From: Gari tellinella
Lineage: Eukaryota; Mollusca; Bivalvia; Cardiida; Psammobiidae
Direction: 5' to 3'
DNA length: 64,000 bases
NCBI GenBank assembly: GCA_922989275.2
Contig: OV277868.1
Span: 14,566,291 to 14,630,290 of the forward strand
Shown here: piece after piece, positions 11,475-21,478 of the stretch
Numbering within the stretch: the first letter of the stretch is position 1
How the letters are laid out: the number at the start of each line of letters is the position of its first letter
Made by a program: the position numbers and the translations under genes
The notes under the pieces: model-generated
What the model was told of the DNA's origin: nothing
Seen by the model: the letters and a program-made list of their open reading frames with translations, nothing else
Databases searched by the model: none

Positions 11475-11810
11475 GTCTAAATCTAGTTATACTAAACTTT
11501 AAAATAACTCATGCAACATTTAACCTGGTGATTTGTAGTCAAAACAACTAAGTCCAAAACATGTCTAACATTGACAGAAATTAAAGTTAATTTTAAATTT
11601 CAATTTCATAACATCAATGTTTGACCCCTAATGAACCTCCATACAAACTTTCAGCACCCTAGCACAAGTATTAAACTTTAAAACAACCCGTCCAAAAAAC
11701 TTTAACCTTGTGATTTGTAGTCGAAAAACCTAAGTCCAAAATATGTTGAAAATTGACAAATATAAAATCATTTTTAAATTCCAACTTCATAACATCAATA
11801 TTTAACTGTC
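11475..11810. repeat. two-copy ~185-bp tandem duplication
   Basis: The block containing TTAACCTGGTGATTTGTAGTC recurs about 185 bp later as TTAACCTTGTGATTTGTAGTC, with similar sequence through CATAACATCAATRTTT. Intronic, non-coding. Confidence 0.5.
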
Positions 11811-11892
11811 ACCTTTCTTTAAGCTGTCACCTGTCGTAAACACCTAATAATTAAAGCAATTTAGTGGTCGTAATAGAGAGGGTTTGCAATAT
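11811..11892. mobile_element. end of a pogo/Tigger-like MITE
   Basis: TTTAGTGGTCGTAATAGAGAGGGTTT matches the right TIR of the MITE at 32990-33195. It ends next to the splice donor of the 11905-12012 exon. Its left TIR was not found. Confidence 0.4.
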
Positions 11893-11904
11893 GTTGGTAC
11901 TCAC

Positions 11905-12012
11905 TCTATCATTCACATCAAACTCTGCATTCAGATTATCATCATAGTAACAATTCCTTTCCAGAATGGAGTGAATCTTGTAGGCATATAGTCTGGCACC
12001 ATTACAAATAAT
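11905..12012 (-). CDS. UNC13-like gene exon, 'CNGARLYAYKI' block
   Basis: A 108-nt (36-codon) exon with acceptor ATGTTTCAG and donor GTGAGT, phase 0/0. It starts IICNGARLYAYKIHS and ends AEFDVNDR. It matches the family pattern of a C-x-A-x-x-Y helix followed by a short acidic linker ending just before 'LCV.LNN'. The donor is followed within about 10 nt by the TIR of a MITE (about 11862-11892), so transposon sequence abuts the splice site. Confidence 0.85.
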
Positions 12013-12821
12013 CTGAAACATAACATTCACTTTACTTTAATACTTTCCTCATAACATAAACATCATAGACATAGACAAATTTTATTTACAGTCTGATAGT
12101 TCACAACATAGTAACATAATCCTTGGTGTAGGGCTTTTATTCTAACAAACATAGGTAGATGAAACAAAAAAACAGCAAATAAAACAAGTTTAAACAGAAT
12201 CACAGACATGCATGACATACAAACAAAAAAAGGACATGGAACATTTTTTTTTAGCATACTAAAAATGGAATCGAAACAGGAGCACCAGTGTCTGACAAGT
12301 TAAACCACGTCGCTGCCTGGCGCTGTGACTAGGACTGTCCTCACCTACGAGGGCTGTCCCAAAACACCGTGGACTGATTTTATTTTTGAAGAACCCGACG
12401 TAATATTTCTTTGATTTTTTTACCAATGCCATTTCAAACATTTTCACATTTGAATAAGAAATAATAAGGTTCCTGAACACACCTGACCCTATTTTATTTG
12501 TAAATATTCATTGTTGGTTAGATTTTGCGGCGCACGCCAAAATCTTAAAGGTAGATTTGAAGAGGTACCTTTTACAACCTCCTACAAAGCAATTTCGAAT
12601 CGGAATTTGCGCAAAATTGTGTCATGAATGTTGAGGTCGTGATATATGACGTCATCCTGGAAAAAATCTTTAACGTAGCGTCATTTAAAAAAAAGATATC
12701 TTTTTATGGCAAATGATACTGTGTTCTGAAGACGCCAGAAATGACGACGTCAGAGGAAAGGGCGGCGCAGCAGAATGTCATAGAATACTGCTTTGAGTTG
12801 AATTTGATCCCGAAACAGACG

Positions 12822-13072
12822 TTAACCCTTTCCTCCCTGAAACCTCAAATTGACTATACTAGTTTTCAATTAAGTCTAGTCCATTTTTGACATTTTAGGG
12901 TTGATTTTCACAATATATTTCAAAATGACAAACAGTGTAGACCCTGATCAGAGGGCTCCTTAAGGAGCCCTCTGATCAGGGGCGACACTGTTTGCATAGG
13001 ACAAGTGTATTCCTCACAGGTACACGGTTTGCAAAACACACATATATGCGTGACTAGGGTTCAAAGAGTTAA
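12822..13072. mobile_element. TTAA-type MITE with CTGATCAG hairpin, nested in mariner
   Basis: TTAACCCTTTCCTCCCTG at the left and GGTTCAAAGAGTTAA at the right; the centre is a near-perfect hairpin (GACCCTGATCAGAGGGCTCC, TTAA, then its complement). 251 bp including TTAA borders. The hairpin recurs around 49.7-50.5, 54.34 and 61.28 kb. Confidence 0.75.
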
Positions 13073-13199
13073 AACAGCTACAATCAACAAAAATTTATCA
13101 ATCAGCATCTCGCTTGCTGGTGTTCAAATAGCATACGCGATTTCCAGGAGGATGGGTTGAGAAAATAACGTAAAGATGGGATAGCCGGAAGAAATTGAC

Positions 13200-13822
13200 A
13201 GTTTCATTGTGGAAAACGTGAGGAGTGTCATGATTGGTGATCGGCGTCTTGTGCTGAGATAGAATGCTGAACTCCTCGGGGTCAGCAAATTGTCTGTACA
13301 TCGACTTTTACGTGAGAAACTAACATGTCGAGAGTCGGTGCTATATGGGTGCCACGCTTGTTAAGTGCAGAAGAAAAAAAAGATGTGTCCAGGTATCAAC
13401 CCTCTTTTTAAGACGATATTCGAGAGATCAGGACTTTTTCAGCAAACACCCATCACACAGATCTATTGCATACGATACGAGAGAAGTGACCGGTGTTCAT
13501 TGACAACTTAGAAAGCAACATATTTCACAAGGTTATCGCTTCATGCCACATTTCCCAGCATGCACATTTGGAACTTGCCGTTTTGGGTTTTCAAAAGCTT
13601 AAACATCCGCCACATACCATTGACATAGCCCATTAGATTTTGCAGTATTTTCATACCTAAAACCTCAATTATGCGGACAAAAATTGAAAACGTTGAAGAC
13701 AGCTCAAACAAGAAACATTGAGAGTGTTGCGCGAGCTACATATAGATACCAGCTTGTTTTAGAGGCTGTGCGTCAGCCAAAATGCATCAATCACCACTAC
13801 AAGTATTTTGAAAAGGAGTGAC
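13200..13822 (+). pseudogene. decayed mariner transposase
   Basis: Frames on the plus strand recall mariner transposase in order but with frameshifts and stops: DRRLVLR...NAELLGVSKLSVHRLL (helix-turn-helix), a WVPRLLSAEEK-like stretch, KLKHPPHTIDIAH (compare the HPPYSPDLAP motif before the last catalytic Asp), and a C-terminal CINHHYKYFEKE. The copy cannot encode an active enzyme as it stands. The minus-strand ORF 13098-13301 is a shadow. Confidence 0.7.
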
Positions 13823-14299
13823 GTTGTTCAACGTCGATGACGTAATAACGTTAACTAGTGTGCGCCGGGGTTACACAGGTTGGGTGTTACAAATTACTCT
13901 TTGCTGGTGAGTTTTAAAGATAGCGCGTTAAAACTTCACACAGGTTTACATAAACCCTATGTTTATATATACTGACGACCGTTTGTCTCTGCTGTTTTAA
14001 CGAACAATTTTATAAGGAAAGTCTACGATGTTTTGGGACAGCCCTCGTACATTGCCAGACAGCAACGCAGACCCACTTGAAAACCACTGTCACTCAGTGC
14101 TCTACAAATTTTATAATAAAATGGTGGTCAAAGGGAGGCTACTCATGCAAAATATAAAACTGAATGATGTATGAACTGCTTCCCTTTGACATCAATGTAC
14201 TATATCTGAATTATGTGATACTGTCATCAAGGTGTCATTCATAACTTAAATATATGAAAGGTTTGCCTTGAAAACTTAAAAAAAAAGTTTAAATACGGT

Positions 14300-14765
14300 T
14301 AAGATACATTTGCTGGGATTTTTTTTATGCCTGAAAACTACAGGACTCCCTCCCTACAACAGCCTTCCAAACAATGAATCCCTCTTTACAACAATGTTTG
14401 TCACTGTTCTCCAAACAAGACAATTATGTCTAATGCTGTCACTGCTGAAATATCATCTGCTTAAAATTGTTGTTTGCCCATTTTACTCAGTTACATATTG
14501 GACATTTGGACAGAAGAAACATAAAGACAAGTGACAAACAGGCAGAGAAAGGGTTAAAAGGAACAGTAGGTCTTCCTCAGACTGGATTGGACATATGCAC
14601 TCAGTTTTCCTTTGTTAAGGCCATGAGCACTATTTCAGGAACAAGACAATTTTATCTAAAGCTTTCACTGCTGAAATATCGTCTGCTTAAAACTGAGCAT
14701 GCAAAGGGTTAAAAGGAACAGTAGGTCTTCCTAGATTGGACAAATGCTCTCATAGTTTTCCTTTG
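14300..14765. repeat. degenerate ~170-bp tandem repeats
   Basis: A unit with 'aggtcttcct', 'gttttcctttgttaaggccatgagcactatttcaggaacaagacaat' and 'ctgctgaaatatc.tctgctta' appears about three times. The last copy is cut by the MITE at 14766-15672 and resumes at 15673. Non-coding. Confidence 0.55.
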
Positions 14766-15672
14766 TTAACTCTTTACCTGATAGCCTATTTCTAATATTG
14801 AAGATAGGTGACCACTTAAAGCAGGTTGAAAGTAAAGCAGAATGCGCCATTAGGTGCATTCTGCTTTAAATTCAACCTGCTTTAAGCTTCCATGTGCTAG
14901 AATATAGAAAATATTCCCTATACTATAATATTCATGACTGATTAAATTGGAACTATTTTCTTCAGCGGAGGAATAAATCATATGCGCTAATGCCTCGCTC
15001 ACATTTTCTGCGGCTGCCGTACGGCTTGTTATTTCTACCGCGAGTAGCAATTCCCCGGCTACCGCAGAATTCCTAAGGCTGCCGTGTGTTGTGCTCACAT
15101 TTGCTGCGGCTGCCGCACGGCGAGTTTTTATTTGGGGGGTTAAAAAACCTGCGGTCGCCGTATGGCCACCGTACGGCAGCCGTGGAAGCTCCACCAGATA
15201 CTCTGCAACCACAATGTTGCTCCTGCTACACAACTTGGTTTTGCTACATGTTCACAAAACTCATATCAGTCCAACTACCCCGTGAACTCAAGGACATTTT
15301 TGGACAGCATTTAAGAACATCTAAATTCATTTTATGATAATATAAATGTTTTATATATATGATCAAAAGTACAAATACACAATAGGAAAAGTGACCATTG
15401 AGTTCCGGTCGCCGTACGGCGGCCGCAGCTCTAGTCTGCGGCGTGTGTTTTCTACGGCCACTGTAGAAATGAAAAATGTTTTAACTCCGCATTATAATCC
15501 TACGGCGAGCTCTACGGCCAGTAAAATATTGGGATGCGCTGTGCGGCTGCCGCACGGCCGCCGTAGAATCTCTACGGCCGCCGCAGGATTTTCCCGATTT
15601 CACATTTCTGCGGCCGCCGTAGAGCAAATGTGAGAGCACTATAAAAGGCGCTTCTATGGGGGAAAGGGTTAA
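14766..15672. mobile_element. TTAA-type palindromic MITE carrying a nested element
   Basis: TTAA at 14766 and 15669; left TIR TTAACTCTTTACCTGATAGC, right end GGGGGAAAGGGTTAA. The unoccupied target (TTTGTTAAGGCCATGAGC) survives in the neighbouring tandem unit near 14610, proving insertion at TTAA with duplication. Interrupted by 14991-15641. Confidence 0.85.
14991..15641. mobile_element. TIR element with CGGCCGCCG subterminal palindrome arrays
   Basis: Inserted in the MITE between TAA (14988-14990) and TAA (15642-15644), a PIF/Harbinger-like 3-bp target. Imperfect TIRs contain CTCACATTTTCTGCGG and CCGTAGAGCAAATGTGAG. Both ends carry many variants of CTACGGCCGCCGTAG, making two GC-rich islands around an AT-rich middle (15230-15390). 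The ORFs here (14850-15684) come from this repeat. No transposase. Confidence 0.7.
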
Positions 15673-16005
15673 GGCCATGAGCACTATTTCAGGAACAAGA
15701 CAATCCTTTGAAACAGAAGTCTTCTATACCAAGCAAACAGTTTAGATCTAGGTTTCCACATTATATATGGTAGATATGTTTTGCAGCAATTAAAAACAAT
15801 TTGAATTTGCAGACAAGACAGGTTACAAATGAATGCAGGAGAACAATAATGCATACCAGAGCATTCTGCATTACTTTTTTCCTGTATTTAACAGTCAGCT
15901 GGTCTATATGCTCTTTACACATCTTTTCTAACTAGCGATTGAGCAAGTAGGAAATAGATTTAGGGCCAAGACAATTGTTCCCTTCCAGGAGACTTTCAGT
16001 TTTAG

Positions 16006-16146
16006 CCAATTACACCATAAATATCCCTTTTAATGCATCTAATTTATTCCCCCACTAAAGAAAATAGTTCCAATAAATACAGTCAAGAATTAAGTGACCA
16101 CCTGTCTTTAAAACTAGAAGGACCAGGCTATGGGGTAATGGGTTAA
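16006..16146. mobile_element. deleted TTAA-type MITE
   Basis: Starts CCAATTACACCATAAATATC and ends GGGGTAATGGGTTAA (TTAA 16143-16146), with the 'ttattcccccactaaagaaaatagttcc' block of the family; the palindromic centre is deleted. Confidence 0.55.
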
Positions 16147-16262
16147 GGCTTCACTGCCATTCGTTTGAGAGGTATCTAGTGTGGGTAATTTTGATATCTA
16201 CATGTATGTGCATGTGGTGTGTGTGCATGCATCATGGTTTATGTATGTAGCCTGGTACTCAC

Positions 16263-16337
16263 ATCTGTAACATTAGTAACCCCTGTAAGGGCACAGTCAG
16301 GGTCTCGGAAATCAATCTTTCTCCATTCACCAATCAC
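16263..16337 (-). CDS. UNC13-like gene exon, between the MHDs
   Basis: A 75-nt (25-codon) exon with acceptor TTGTTTCAG and donor GTGAGT, phase 0/0. The peptide starts VIGEWRKIDFRDPDCA and corresponds to the 'FAQI...W..LDWPDPEEA' stretch after the SSVDV block in UNC13D. It joins cleanly CFAQ-VIGEWRK upstream and NVTD-IICNGARL downstream. Confidence 0.82.
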
Positions 16338-16383
16338 CTGAAACAAACAAAATTAAAACTAGAATTTGTTTTTGTTTTTAAAA

Positions 16384-17807
16384 CAAGAGCCGCATGCGGC
16401 ACTAAATCGCTCACCTGGTATCCATGATTACGGTCATGTAAATGGACTAGTAATGATTAAGTTTTCACTTATTCACCCCCACCCACTGGTGGCCATGTTG
16501 TTCGAGCTAGGAAGATTATTTGAAGAAAACTGGCAAAGGGTCACCCATGAATCATTATTTGTGTAAATAATTCTTAAATCAGACCAATAGTTTCAGAGAA
16601 ATTTTTCTTGAAAGTTTTCTATACAGAAATATAAGGAAAACTTGCCCCACCCACTGGCGGCCATGTTTTTTAAGATAACAATATGATTTTAAGAAATCTG
16701 GTAGAGGGTCATCAATTGACCATTTGTGTAAAATTATTTTTAATTTGGACAAGTAGTTTCAGAGAAGATTTGATTTGTTTTGATTTGTTTTGATTTTACG
16801 TCGCTTTCAACAGTATTTCAGTCATATCGCGACGTCCAGCTAATTATAGGTGGAGGAAGACCCCAGAAGTCCTTTATGCACTGTTTCAGGCACAAATCGG
16901 AAACTGGGTAGAACCACCGACCTTCCGCAAGCCAGCTGGAAGGCTTCCCCACATGAAAAATCCGAACGACCCTACTGGGATTCGAACTCACAGCGGTGAG
17001 GAGCTTAGTGATGTAAGTCACAGTGACTATACCACTAGGCCACGGAGGCCCCCGTTTCAGAGAAGAAGATTTTTAAAGTTTTTACTATACAGTAACATAA
17101 GGAAAACATGTCCCACCCACTGGCAGCCATGTTTTTTAAGATAACAAAATAATTTTAAGAAATCTGGTAGAGGATCATCAATTGACCATTTGTGTAAAAT
17201 TATTTTTAATTTGAACCAGTAGTTTTAGAGAAGAAGATTTTTAAAGATTTTACTATACAGTAACATAAGGAAAACTTGCCCCACCCACTGGCGGCCATGT
17301 CTTTTTAGATATCAAAATAATTTTTAGAAATCTGGTAGAGGGTCACCCATGGATCATTTGAATGAAATTACTTTCAATTCGGACCAGTAGTTTTTGACAA
17401 GAAGATTTTTTAGGTTTTCACTATATAGCCATATTAGGAAAATCTGCCCCACCCACTAGCGGCCATGTTTTTTAAGGTATGAAAATTATTTTAAGAAATC
17501 TGATAGAGGGTCACCAATGGCACATTTGGGTAAAATTATTTTCAATTCGGACCTGTAGTTTTTGACAAGAAGATTTTTAAAGTTTTTTCAATTGGTTGCC
17601 ATGGCAACCACAATTTCAATTGGATGACCTATATTTGAAGAAATCTGAGAGAGTACCCTACAAGGAACAATCCTATGAAGTTTTGATGAAATTGGCCCAG
17701 TCGTTTCCAAGAAGAAGATCTTTGAACAAAAAGTTTGACGACGGACGACGACGACGGACACAGGGCGATCACAATAGCTCACCTTGGCACTTTGTGCCAG
17801 ATGAGCT
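16384..17807 (+). repeat. tandem-core element, type C (complete) with SINE insertion
   Basis: 5' hairpin GCCGC-AT-GCGGC then ACTAAATCGCTCACCTGG. Four to five ~170-bp units containing CCCACCCACTGGCGGCCATG, then X-box GTTGCCATGGCAAC at 17595-17608, a GACGACG microsatellite, and the 3' hairpin AGCTCACCTTGGCAC/GTGCCAGATGAGCT. A SINE splits one unit. Confidence 0.8.
16769..17053 (-). mobile_element. tRNA-derived SINE with target-site duplication
   Basis: On the minus strand the head GCCTCCGTGGCCTAGTGG... and GTTCGAATCCCAGTAGG are tRNA-like A and B boxes. The body contains the ATATGACTGAAATACTGTTG complement common in mollusc SINEs, and the tail is a (TTTTGATTTG)-type repeat on the plus strand. 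GTTTCAGAGAAGA at 16756-16768 and 17054-17066 is a 13-bp duplication. Confidence 0.8.
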
Positions 17808-19030
17808 AAAAATGTAAGTATCCCCAAGTACCCCTACTACCAAAATGGTCGCAGCCCAAATTTGACACAACATGAGCAATTTCACAGTCACATAGTTAAT
17901 CTGTGAAAGTTTGGAGCCAATCCCTCTAATAGTGTAGGAGTAGTAAACTACACACAAGCTAGGTTTCCCTGTATTTTTATAAAAAAAATCATAAAAACAA
18001 GAGCGTGTCCCAGTAACACGAATGCCCGATGATACAGGGAGGGGAAACCAGACTATCAAATGTAAAATGTACGAGTTAGGAAGCTGAAACTGTCGTGGAG
18101 CGCTATTTTGAGGACTTCAAGGGCCATTACTCCAAAGGGCCTAGCATAAATTGGCGCCGCTGGTTATCCAAATTGGTCTCCATTTTATGTCAACAAACAT
18201 TTTCAGAAAGTTTGGTGAAGATAAGATGAAAAGCAATGTGTTTGTGAAACACAAATGCCCCTGCCAGCGTCATGTTCTGTAATGTAATACTTATTTGCAA
18301 AAGTCATGGTCGTAGGGAAAATGAAACATTGGCATGGTTGGAGAAGTCTTAACACAAGAAACATACAAAGTATGGAAGCTCTAGGCTACTGGTTCAAATG
18401 TTATAGGCGTATAAAGATTTATACAAAAGAAGGTCAAAGGTCAAGGTCACAAGGGCAAAAACGTAGGTATGGTTGGAAAGGTCTTGACACAAGAAATATA
18501 TAAACAAAATATGAAAGCCGTAGGCCTACTGGTGCAAATGTTAGAGCCATTTAAAGATTTTTACAAAAGTAGGTCAAATGTCAAGGTTACAAGGTCAAAA
18601 AGTTTTGTATGGTTGGAAAGGTCTTGCCATGAGGAATACACATGCCAAGTATAAAAGGCCCAGGTTCAAAAATGCAAAAGTTTAAGGTTTTTGCTTAAAG
18701 TTTGATTATATAGGTCAAAGGTCAAGGTCACATGGTCAAAGATGTTGGCATGGTTAGAAACGTCTTGACACAAGAAATATACATACTAACTATGAAAGCC
18801 CTGTGCCAACTGGTGCAAATGTTATAGCCATTTAAAGATTTTTACAAAAGTAGGTCAAATGTCAAGGTCAAGGTCACAAGGTCAAAAAGTGTTGTATGGT
18901 TTGAAAGGTCTTGATACAGGGAAGACACATGCCAAGTATAAAAGGTCCAGGTACAAAAATGCAAGAGTAATAGCAAAGGTTAAGGTTTTTGGCACAGACA
19001 GACGGACGGACGAACCAACAGACATGACAA

Positions 19031-20862
19031 CAAGAGGGCCATGGCCCTAAATTCGCTCACCTGAGGACATTGAAGTTTGTACCTAAGTTGACTGGGCAAG
19101 ACAACATTTTAATATAACTATAAATGGAGTTATCTTCCAGACAAGAAAACATGACAAAAGTGAATTTTGTTGCCAAGCTTATGACCCTTATCCATGACAC
19201 ATCCTCTTATCAAGCTATTTCCATTTCCAATAAATGATAATTATTTCACTAGCGTCAGCAGAACTGGAATTATTTTCCTGACAATAAAATATGACAAAGG
19301 GGAAAAACTAAATATTGCTGCCCTTGTGCATGGCATTTTCTCTCATCAGTTTCTTTCCATACATAAAATTTCATTACAATAGCATCAGTAGAACTGAAGT
19401 TGTCTTCTTGAGAAGAAAATATCACAAAGGGAAATAACTCCAAAAACAATGATGTCAGAGTTATGGCCTTTGCAAATGGCACTTCCTCTCATCAGGCTCT
19501 TTCCAAATAGGCAATTTCATTTTACCCATTACCCCATAGCATGTTTCTAGTTTTGAAAATAGGTGGCCACCTAAAGCAGGTTAAAAGTAAAGCAGAATGT
19601 GTCTTAACCCTTAGCCTGCCACTCACGACTATAGCTTTATATGCAAACAGCTTGGATCCAGATTAGGCGCCGAGTAACTCGGCGTCTCATCCGGATCCAA
19701 GCTGTTTGACACTCGGACAACATTTTCAGCAATTTTGAGCAACTTTGAAGCACTTTGAAACTTGAAGCAGATGAGAAATATAGCAGACGACAATTTATTT
19801 GGCGGGCTAAGGGTTAATGCACACTTTGCTTTACTTTCGCATCTTACATTTTCATGACTGTTTAAAGTGGAATTATTTTCTTAAGTAGAGGAATAAATCA
19901 AAGGCCTAAAAATGCACATTTATGGGGTAATGGGTTAACAAACGTCAGTATATGGGGGGAAAGGGTTGAATCCTGGACAAGAAAAAATGAAAAGACATAC
20001 AGATAACTCTGACAAAACCAATATTAAACATATGTATAAATATGGCATAAGACATAATTACATAACTGTCAGTGGATCACTTCCAGATCCTGTTTCTCTA
20101 AGTATGAAGCAGACTGAACCATATCTAAACTTTAGCAGACAACATGTTCAGCTGATCATGACCACTTCTGTGATACCCCCTACCAGTTGCATAATATTTG
20201 ACCTCAGTGGCTGTAGCTCTTGGGCTTACCCTTACCAGACTGAAATGATGTCTGCTTAAAACCTACTGTATGTGAAAAGTGTACAAAAAAACAATTTAGA
20301 AAATGTTAAGTTGGTAAATGAGTGGCAAATAGGTTGGATCCAGATTAGATGTAGCATTATGATTATGTTGCATCTGATCTGGATCCAAAATGTTTGCAAA
20401 TATTGGCTATTTGCCCTTAGTATATTAAGATAAACTCAGGTAAAATACAGTTCTGCTTCTGCTGCATCAAAAATACTGTGAAACCTGCCTAGAGCAGCAC
20501 TTAAACTGCGCAGGGTGGCATCAAGTGTGACCCTAGGGATTTCATTTTAACAAACTATAGAGGGATCGACCAGGAGATTCTACTGTAAAAATATCAAAGC
20601 TTAGGGCCTAGTAGTTTTTAGCAAGAAGATTTTTTAAAGTTTTTTGCTTTTTTGCTTTCTCAAGCAGAGTTTTTGCTTTTTCTCTTTCATTTGAACAACT
20701 TCTGTAGAGAAGCATCCAAGGAACATCATGAGCAGTTTGAATCCGCCCTACAATCCCCGGGTTCAGAGGAGATGTCATTTGAAGTAAAAGTGAACGGACA
20801 GACGTACTACGGACGGTGAGCGGTCACAAAAGCTCACCTTGAGCCTTTGGCTCAGGTGAGCT
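19031..20862 (+). repeat. tandem-core element, type F copy 2 (complete), nested in type I
   Basis: 5' hairpin GAGGGCC-AT-GGCCCT then CGCTCACCTGAGG; 3' hairpin AGCTCACCTTGAGC/GCTCAGGTGAGCT. Comparison with the empty site (GACATGACAAAAACTATATG) fixes the ends: CAAGAGG...GGTGAGCT plus two extra A, so insertion was within an A run. Contains a TTAA MITE (about 19513-19940) and a GGATCC hairpin (20333-20403). Confidence 0.8.
19613..19816. mobile_element. second-family TTAA MITE inside a MITE centre
   Basis: TTAACCCTTAGCCTGCCACT ... GGCGGGCTAAGGGTTAA. It occupies the central TTAA of the first-family MITE. It carries its own hairpin around GGATCC (19648-19710, GGCGCCGAGTAACTCGGCG core). Confidence 0.75.
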
Positions 20863-21053
20863 AAAAACTATATGCCCCCGAATCGTAGATTCTCGGTGCA
20901 TAAAAATCAAAGCACTCCTGTGTTTAAAACAGGTGGTTGCTTACAGCAAGATTAAAGTAAGCTTTTTGCTTAACTTTCCTCTTTCTTTGAGCTGCTACCT
21001 TAAGCAGTAGTAAATTGAAAGAGTGTGTTAATGAGGATGACGCAGGAACTTAC

Positions 21054-21122
21054 TTGTGCAAAACAGGACAGCACATCTACTGAGGAGTGGGAATATTTCA
21101 CCAAACTGGTCACCACGACAAC
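21054..21122 (-). CDS. UNC13-like gene exon with duplicated acceptor
   Basis: A 69-nt (23-codon) exon, phase 0 on both sides, acceptor ATATCCTTACAG and donor GTAAGT. It encodes VVVVTSLVKYSHSSVDVLS followed by CFAQ, the family's conserved 'KHSTSAVDLSTCFAQ' block, so it is a confident exon despite its length. Unusually, its first 21 nt and the acceptor are repeated many times in the upstream intron by a 49-bp minisatellite at 21123-23150. The splicing machinery therefore meets about sixteen look-alike acceptors before this one. Confidence 0.85.
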
Positions 21123-21478
21123 CTGTAAGGATATAAAACTTCACAATATACAAACTGGTCACCACGACAACCTGTTAGGTTATAAAACTTCGCAATATAC
21201 AAACTGGTCATCACAACAACCTGTAAGGATATAAAGCTTCACAATATACAAACTGGTCACCACGACAACCTGTAAGGACATAAAGCTTCACAATATACAA
21301 ACTGGTCACCACGACAACCTGTAAAAATATAAAACTTCACAATATACAAACTGCTCACCACAACAACCTGTAAGGATATAAAACTTCATAATATATAAAC
21401 TGGTCACCACAACAACCTGTAAGAATATGAAACTTCACAATATACAAACTGGTCACCACGACAACCTGTTAGGTTATA
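21103..21478 (-). repeat. 49-bp minisatellite duplicating a splice acceptor, block 1
   Basis: About eight head-to-tail 49-bp units (starts of AAACTGG at 21103, 21152, 21201, 21250...). On the minus strand each reads TTTATATCCTTACAG followed by GTTGTCGTGGTGACCAGTTTG, which is the acceptor plus first 21 nt of the exon at 21054-21122; the first copy overlaps that exon. Interrupted at 21479 by a TIR element. Confidence 0.9.

Larger units (their letters stand above)
12348..14047 (+). mobile_element. mariner-like element with TA target duplication
   Basis: TIRs CGAGGGCTGTCCCAAAACA and TGTTTTGGGACAGCCCTCG, flanked by TA at 12346-12347 and 14048-14049. 1700 bp including a nested 251-bp MITE. The interior holds a broken mariner transposase on the plus strand. 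Confidence 0.85.
17998..20905 (+). repeat. tandem-core element, type I copy 2, split by a type F element
   Basis: Starts CAAGAGCGTGTCCCAGTAAC; shorter core than copy 1 (about two ~300-bp units). Its tail is interrupted at 19030 by the type F element and resumes at 20863 with ACTATATGCCCCCGAATCG. The intact copy at 4630 supplies the unoccupied site. Confidence 0.75.

Noticed and set aside
13098..13301. 67-codon minus-strand ORF
   Set aside because: Antisense shadow of the decayed mariner transposase, whose motifs read on the plus strand.
14850..15684. Several GC-rich ORFs on both strands
   Set aside because: All are translations of the CGGCCGCCG palindrome arrays of a nested element.
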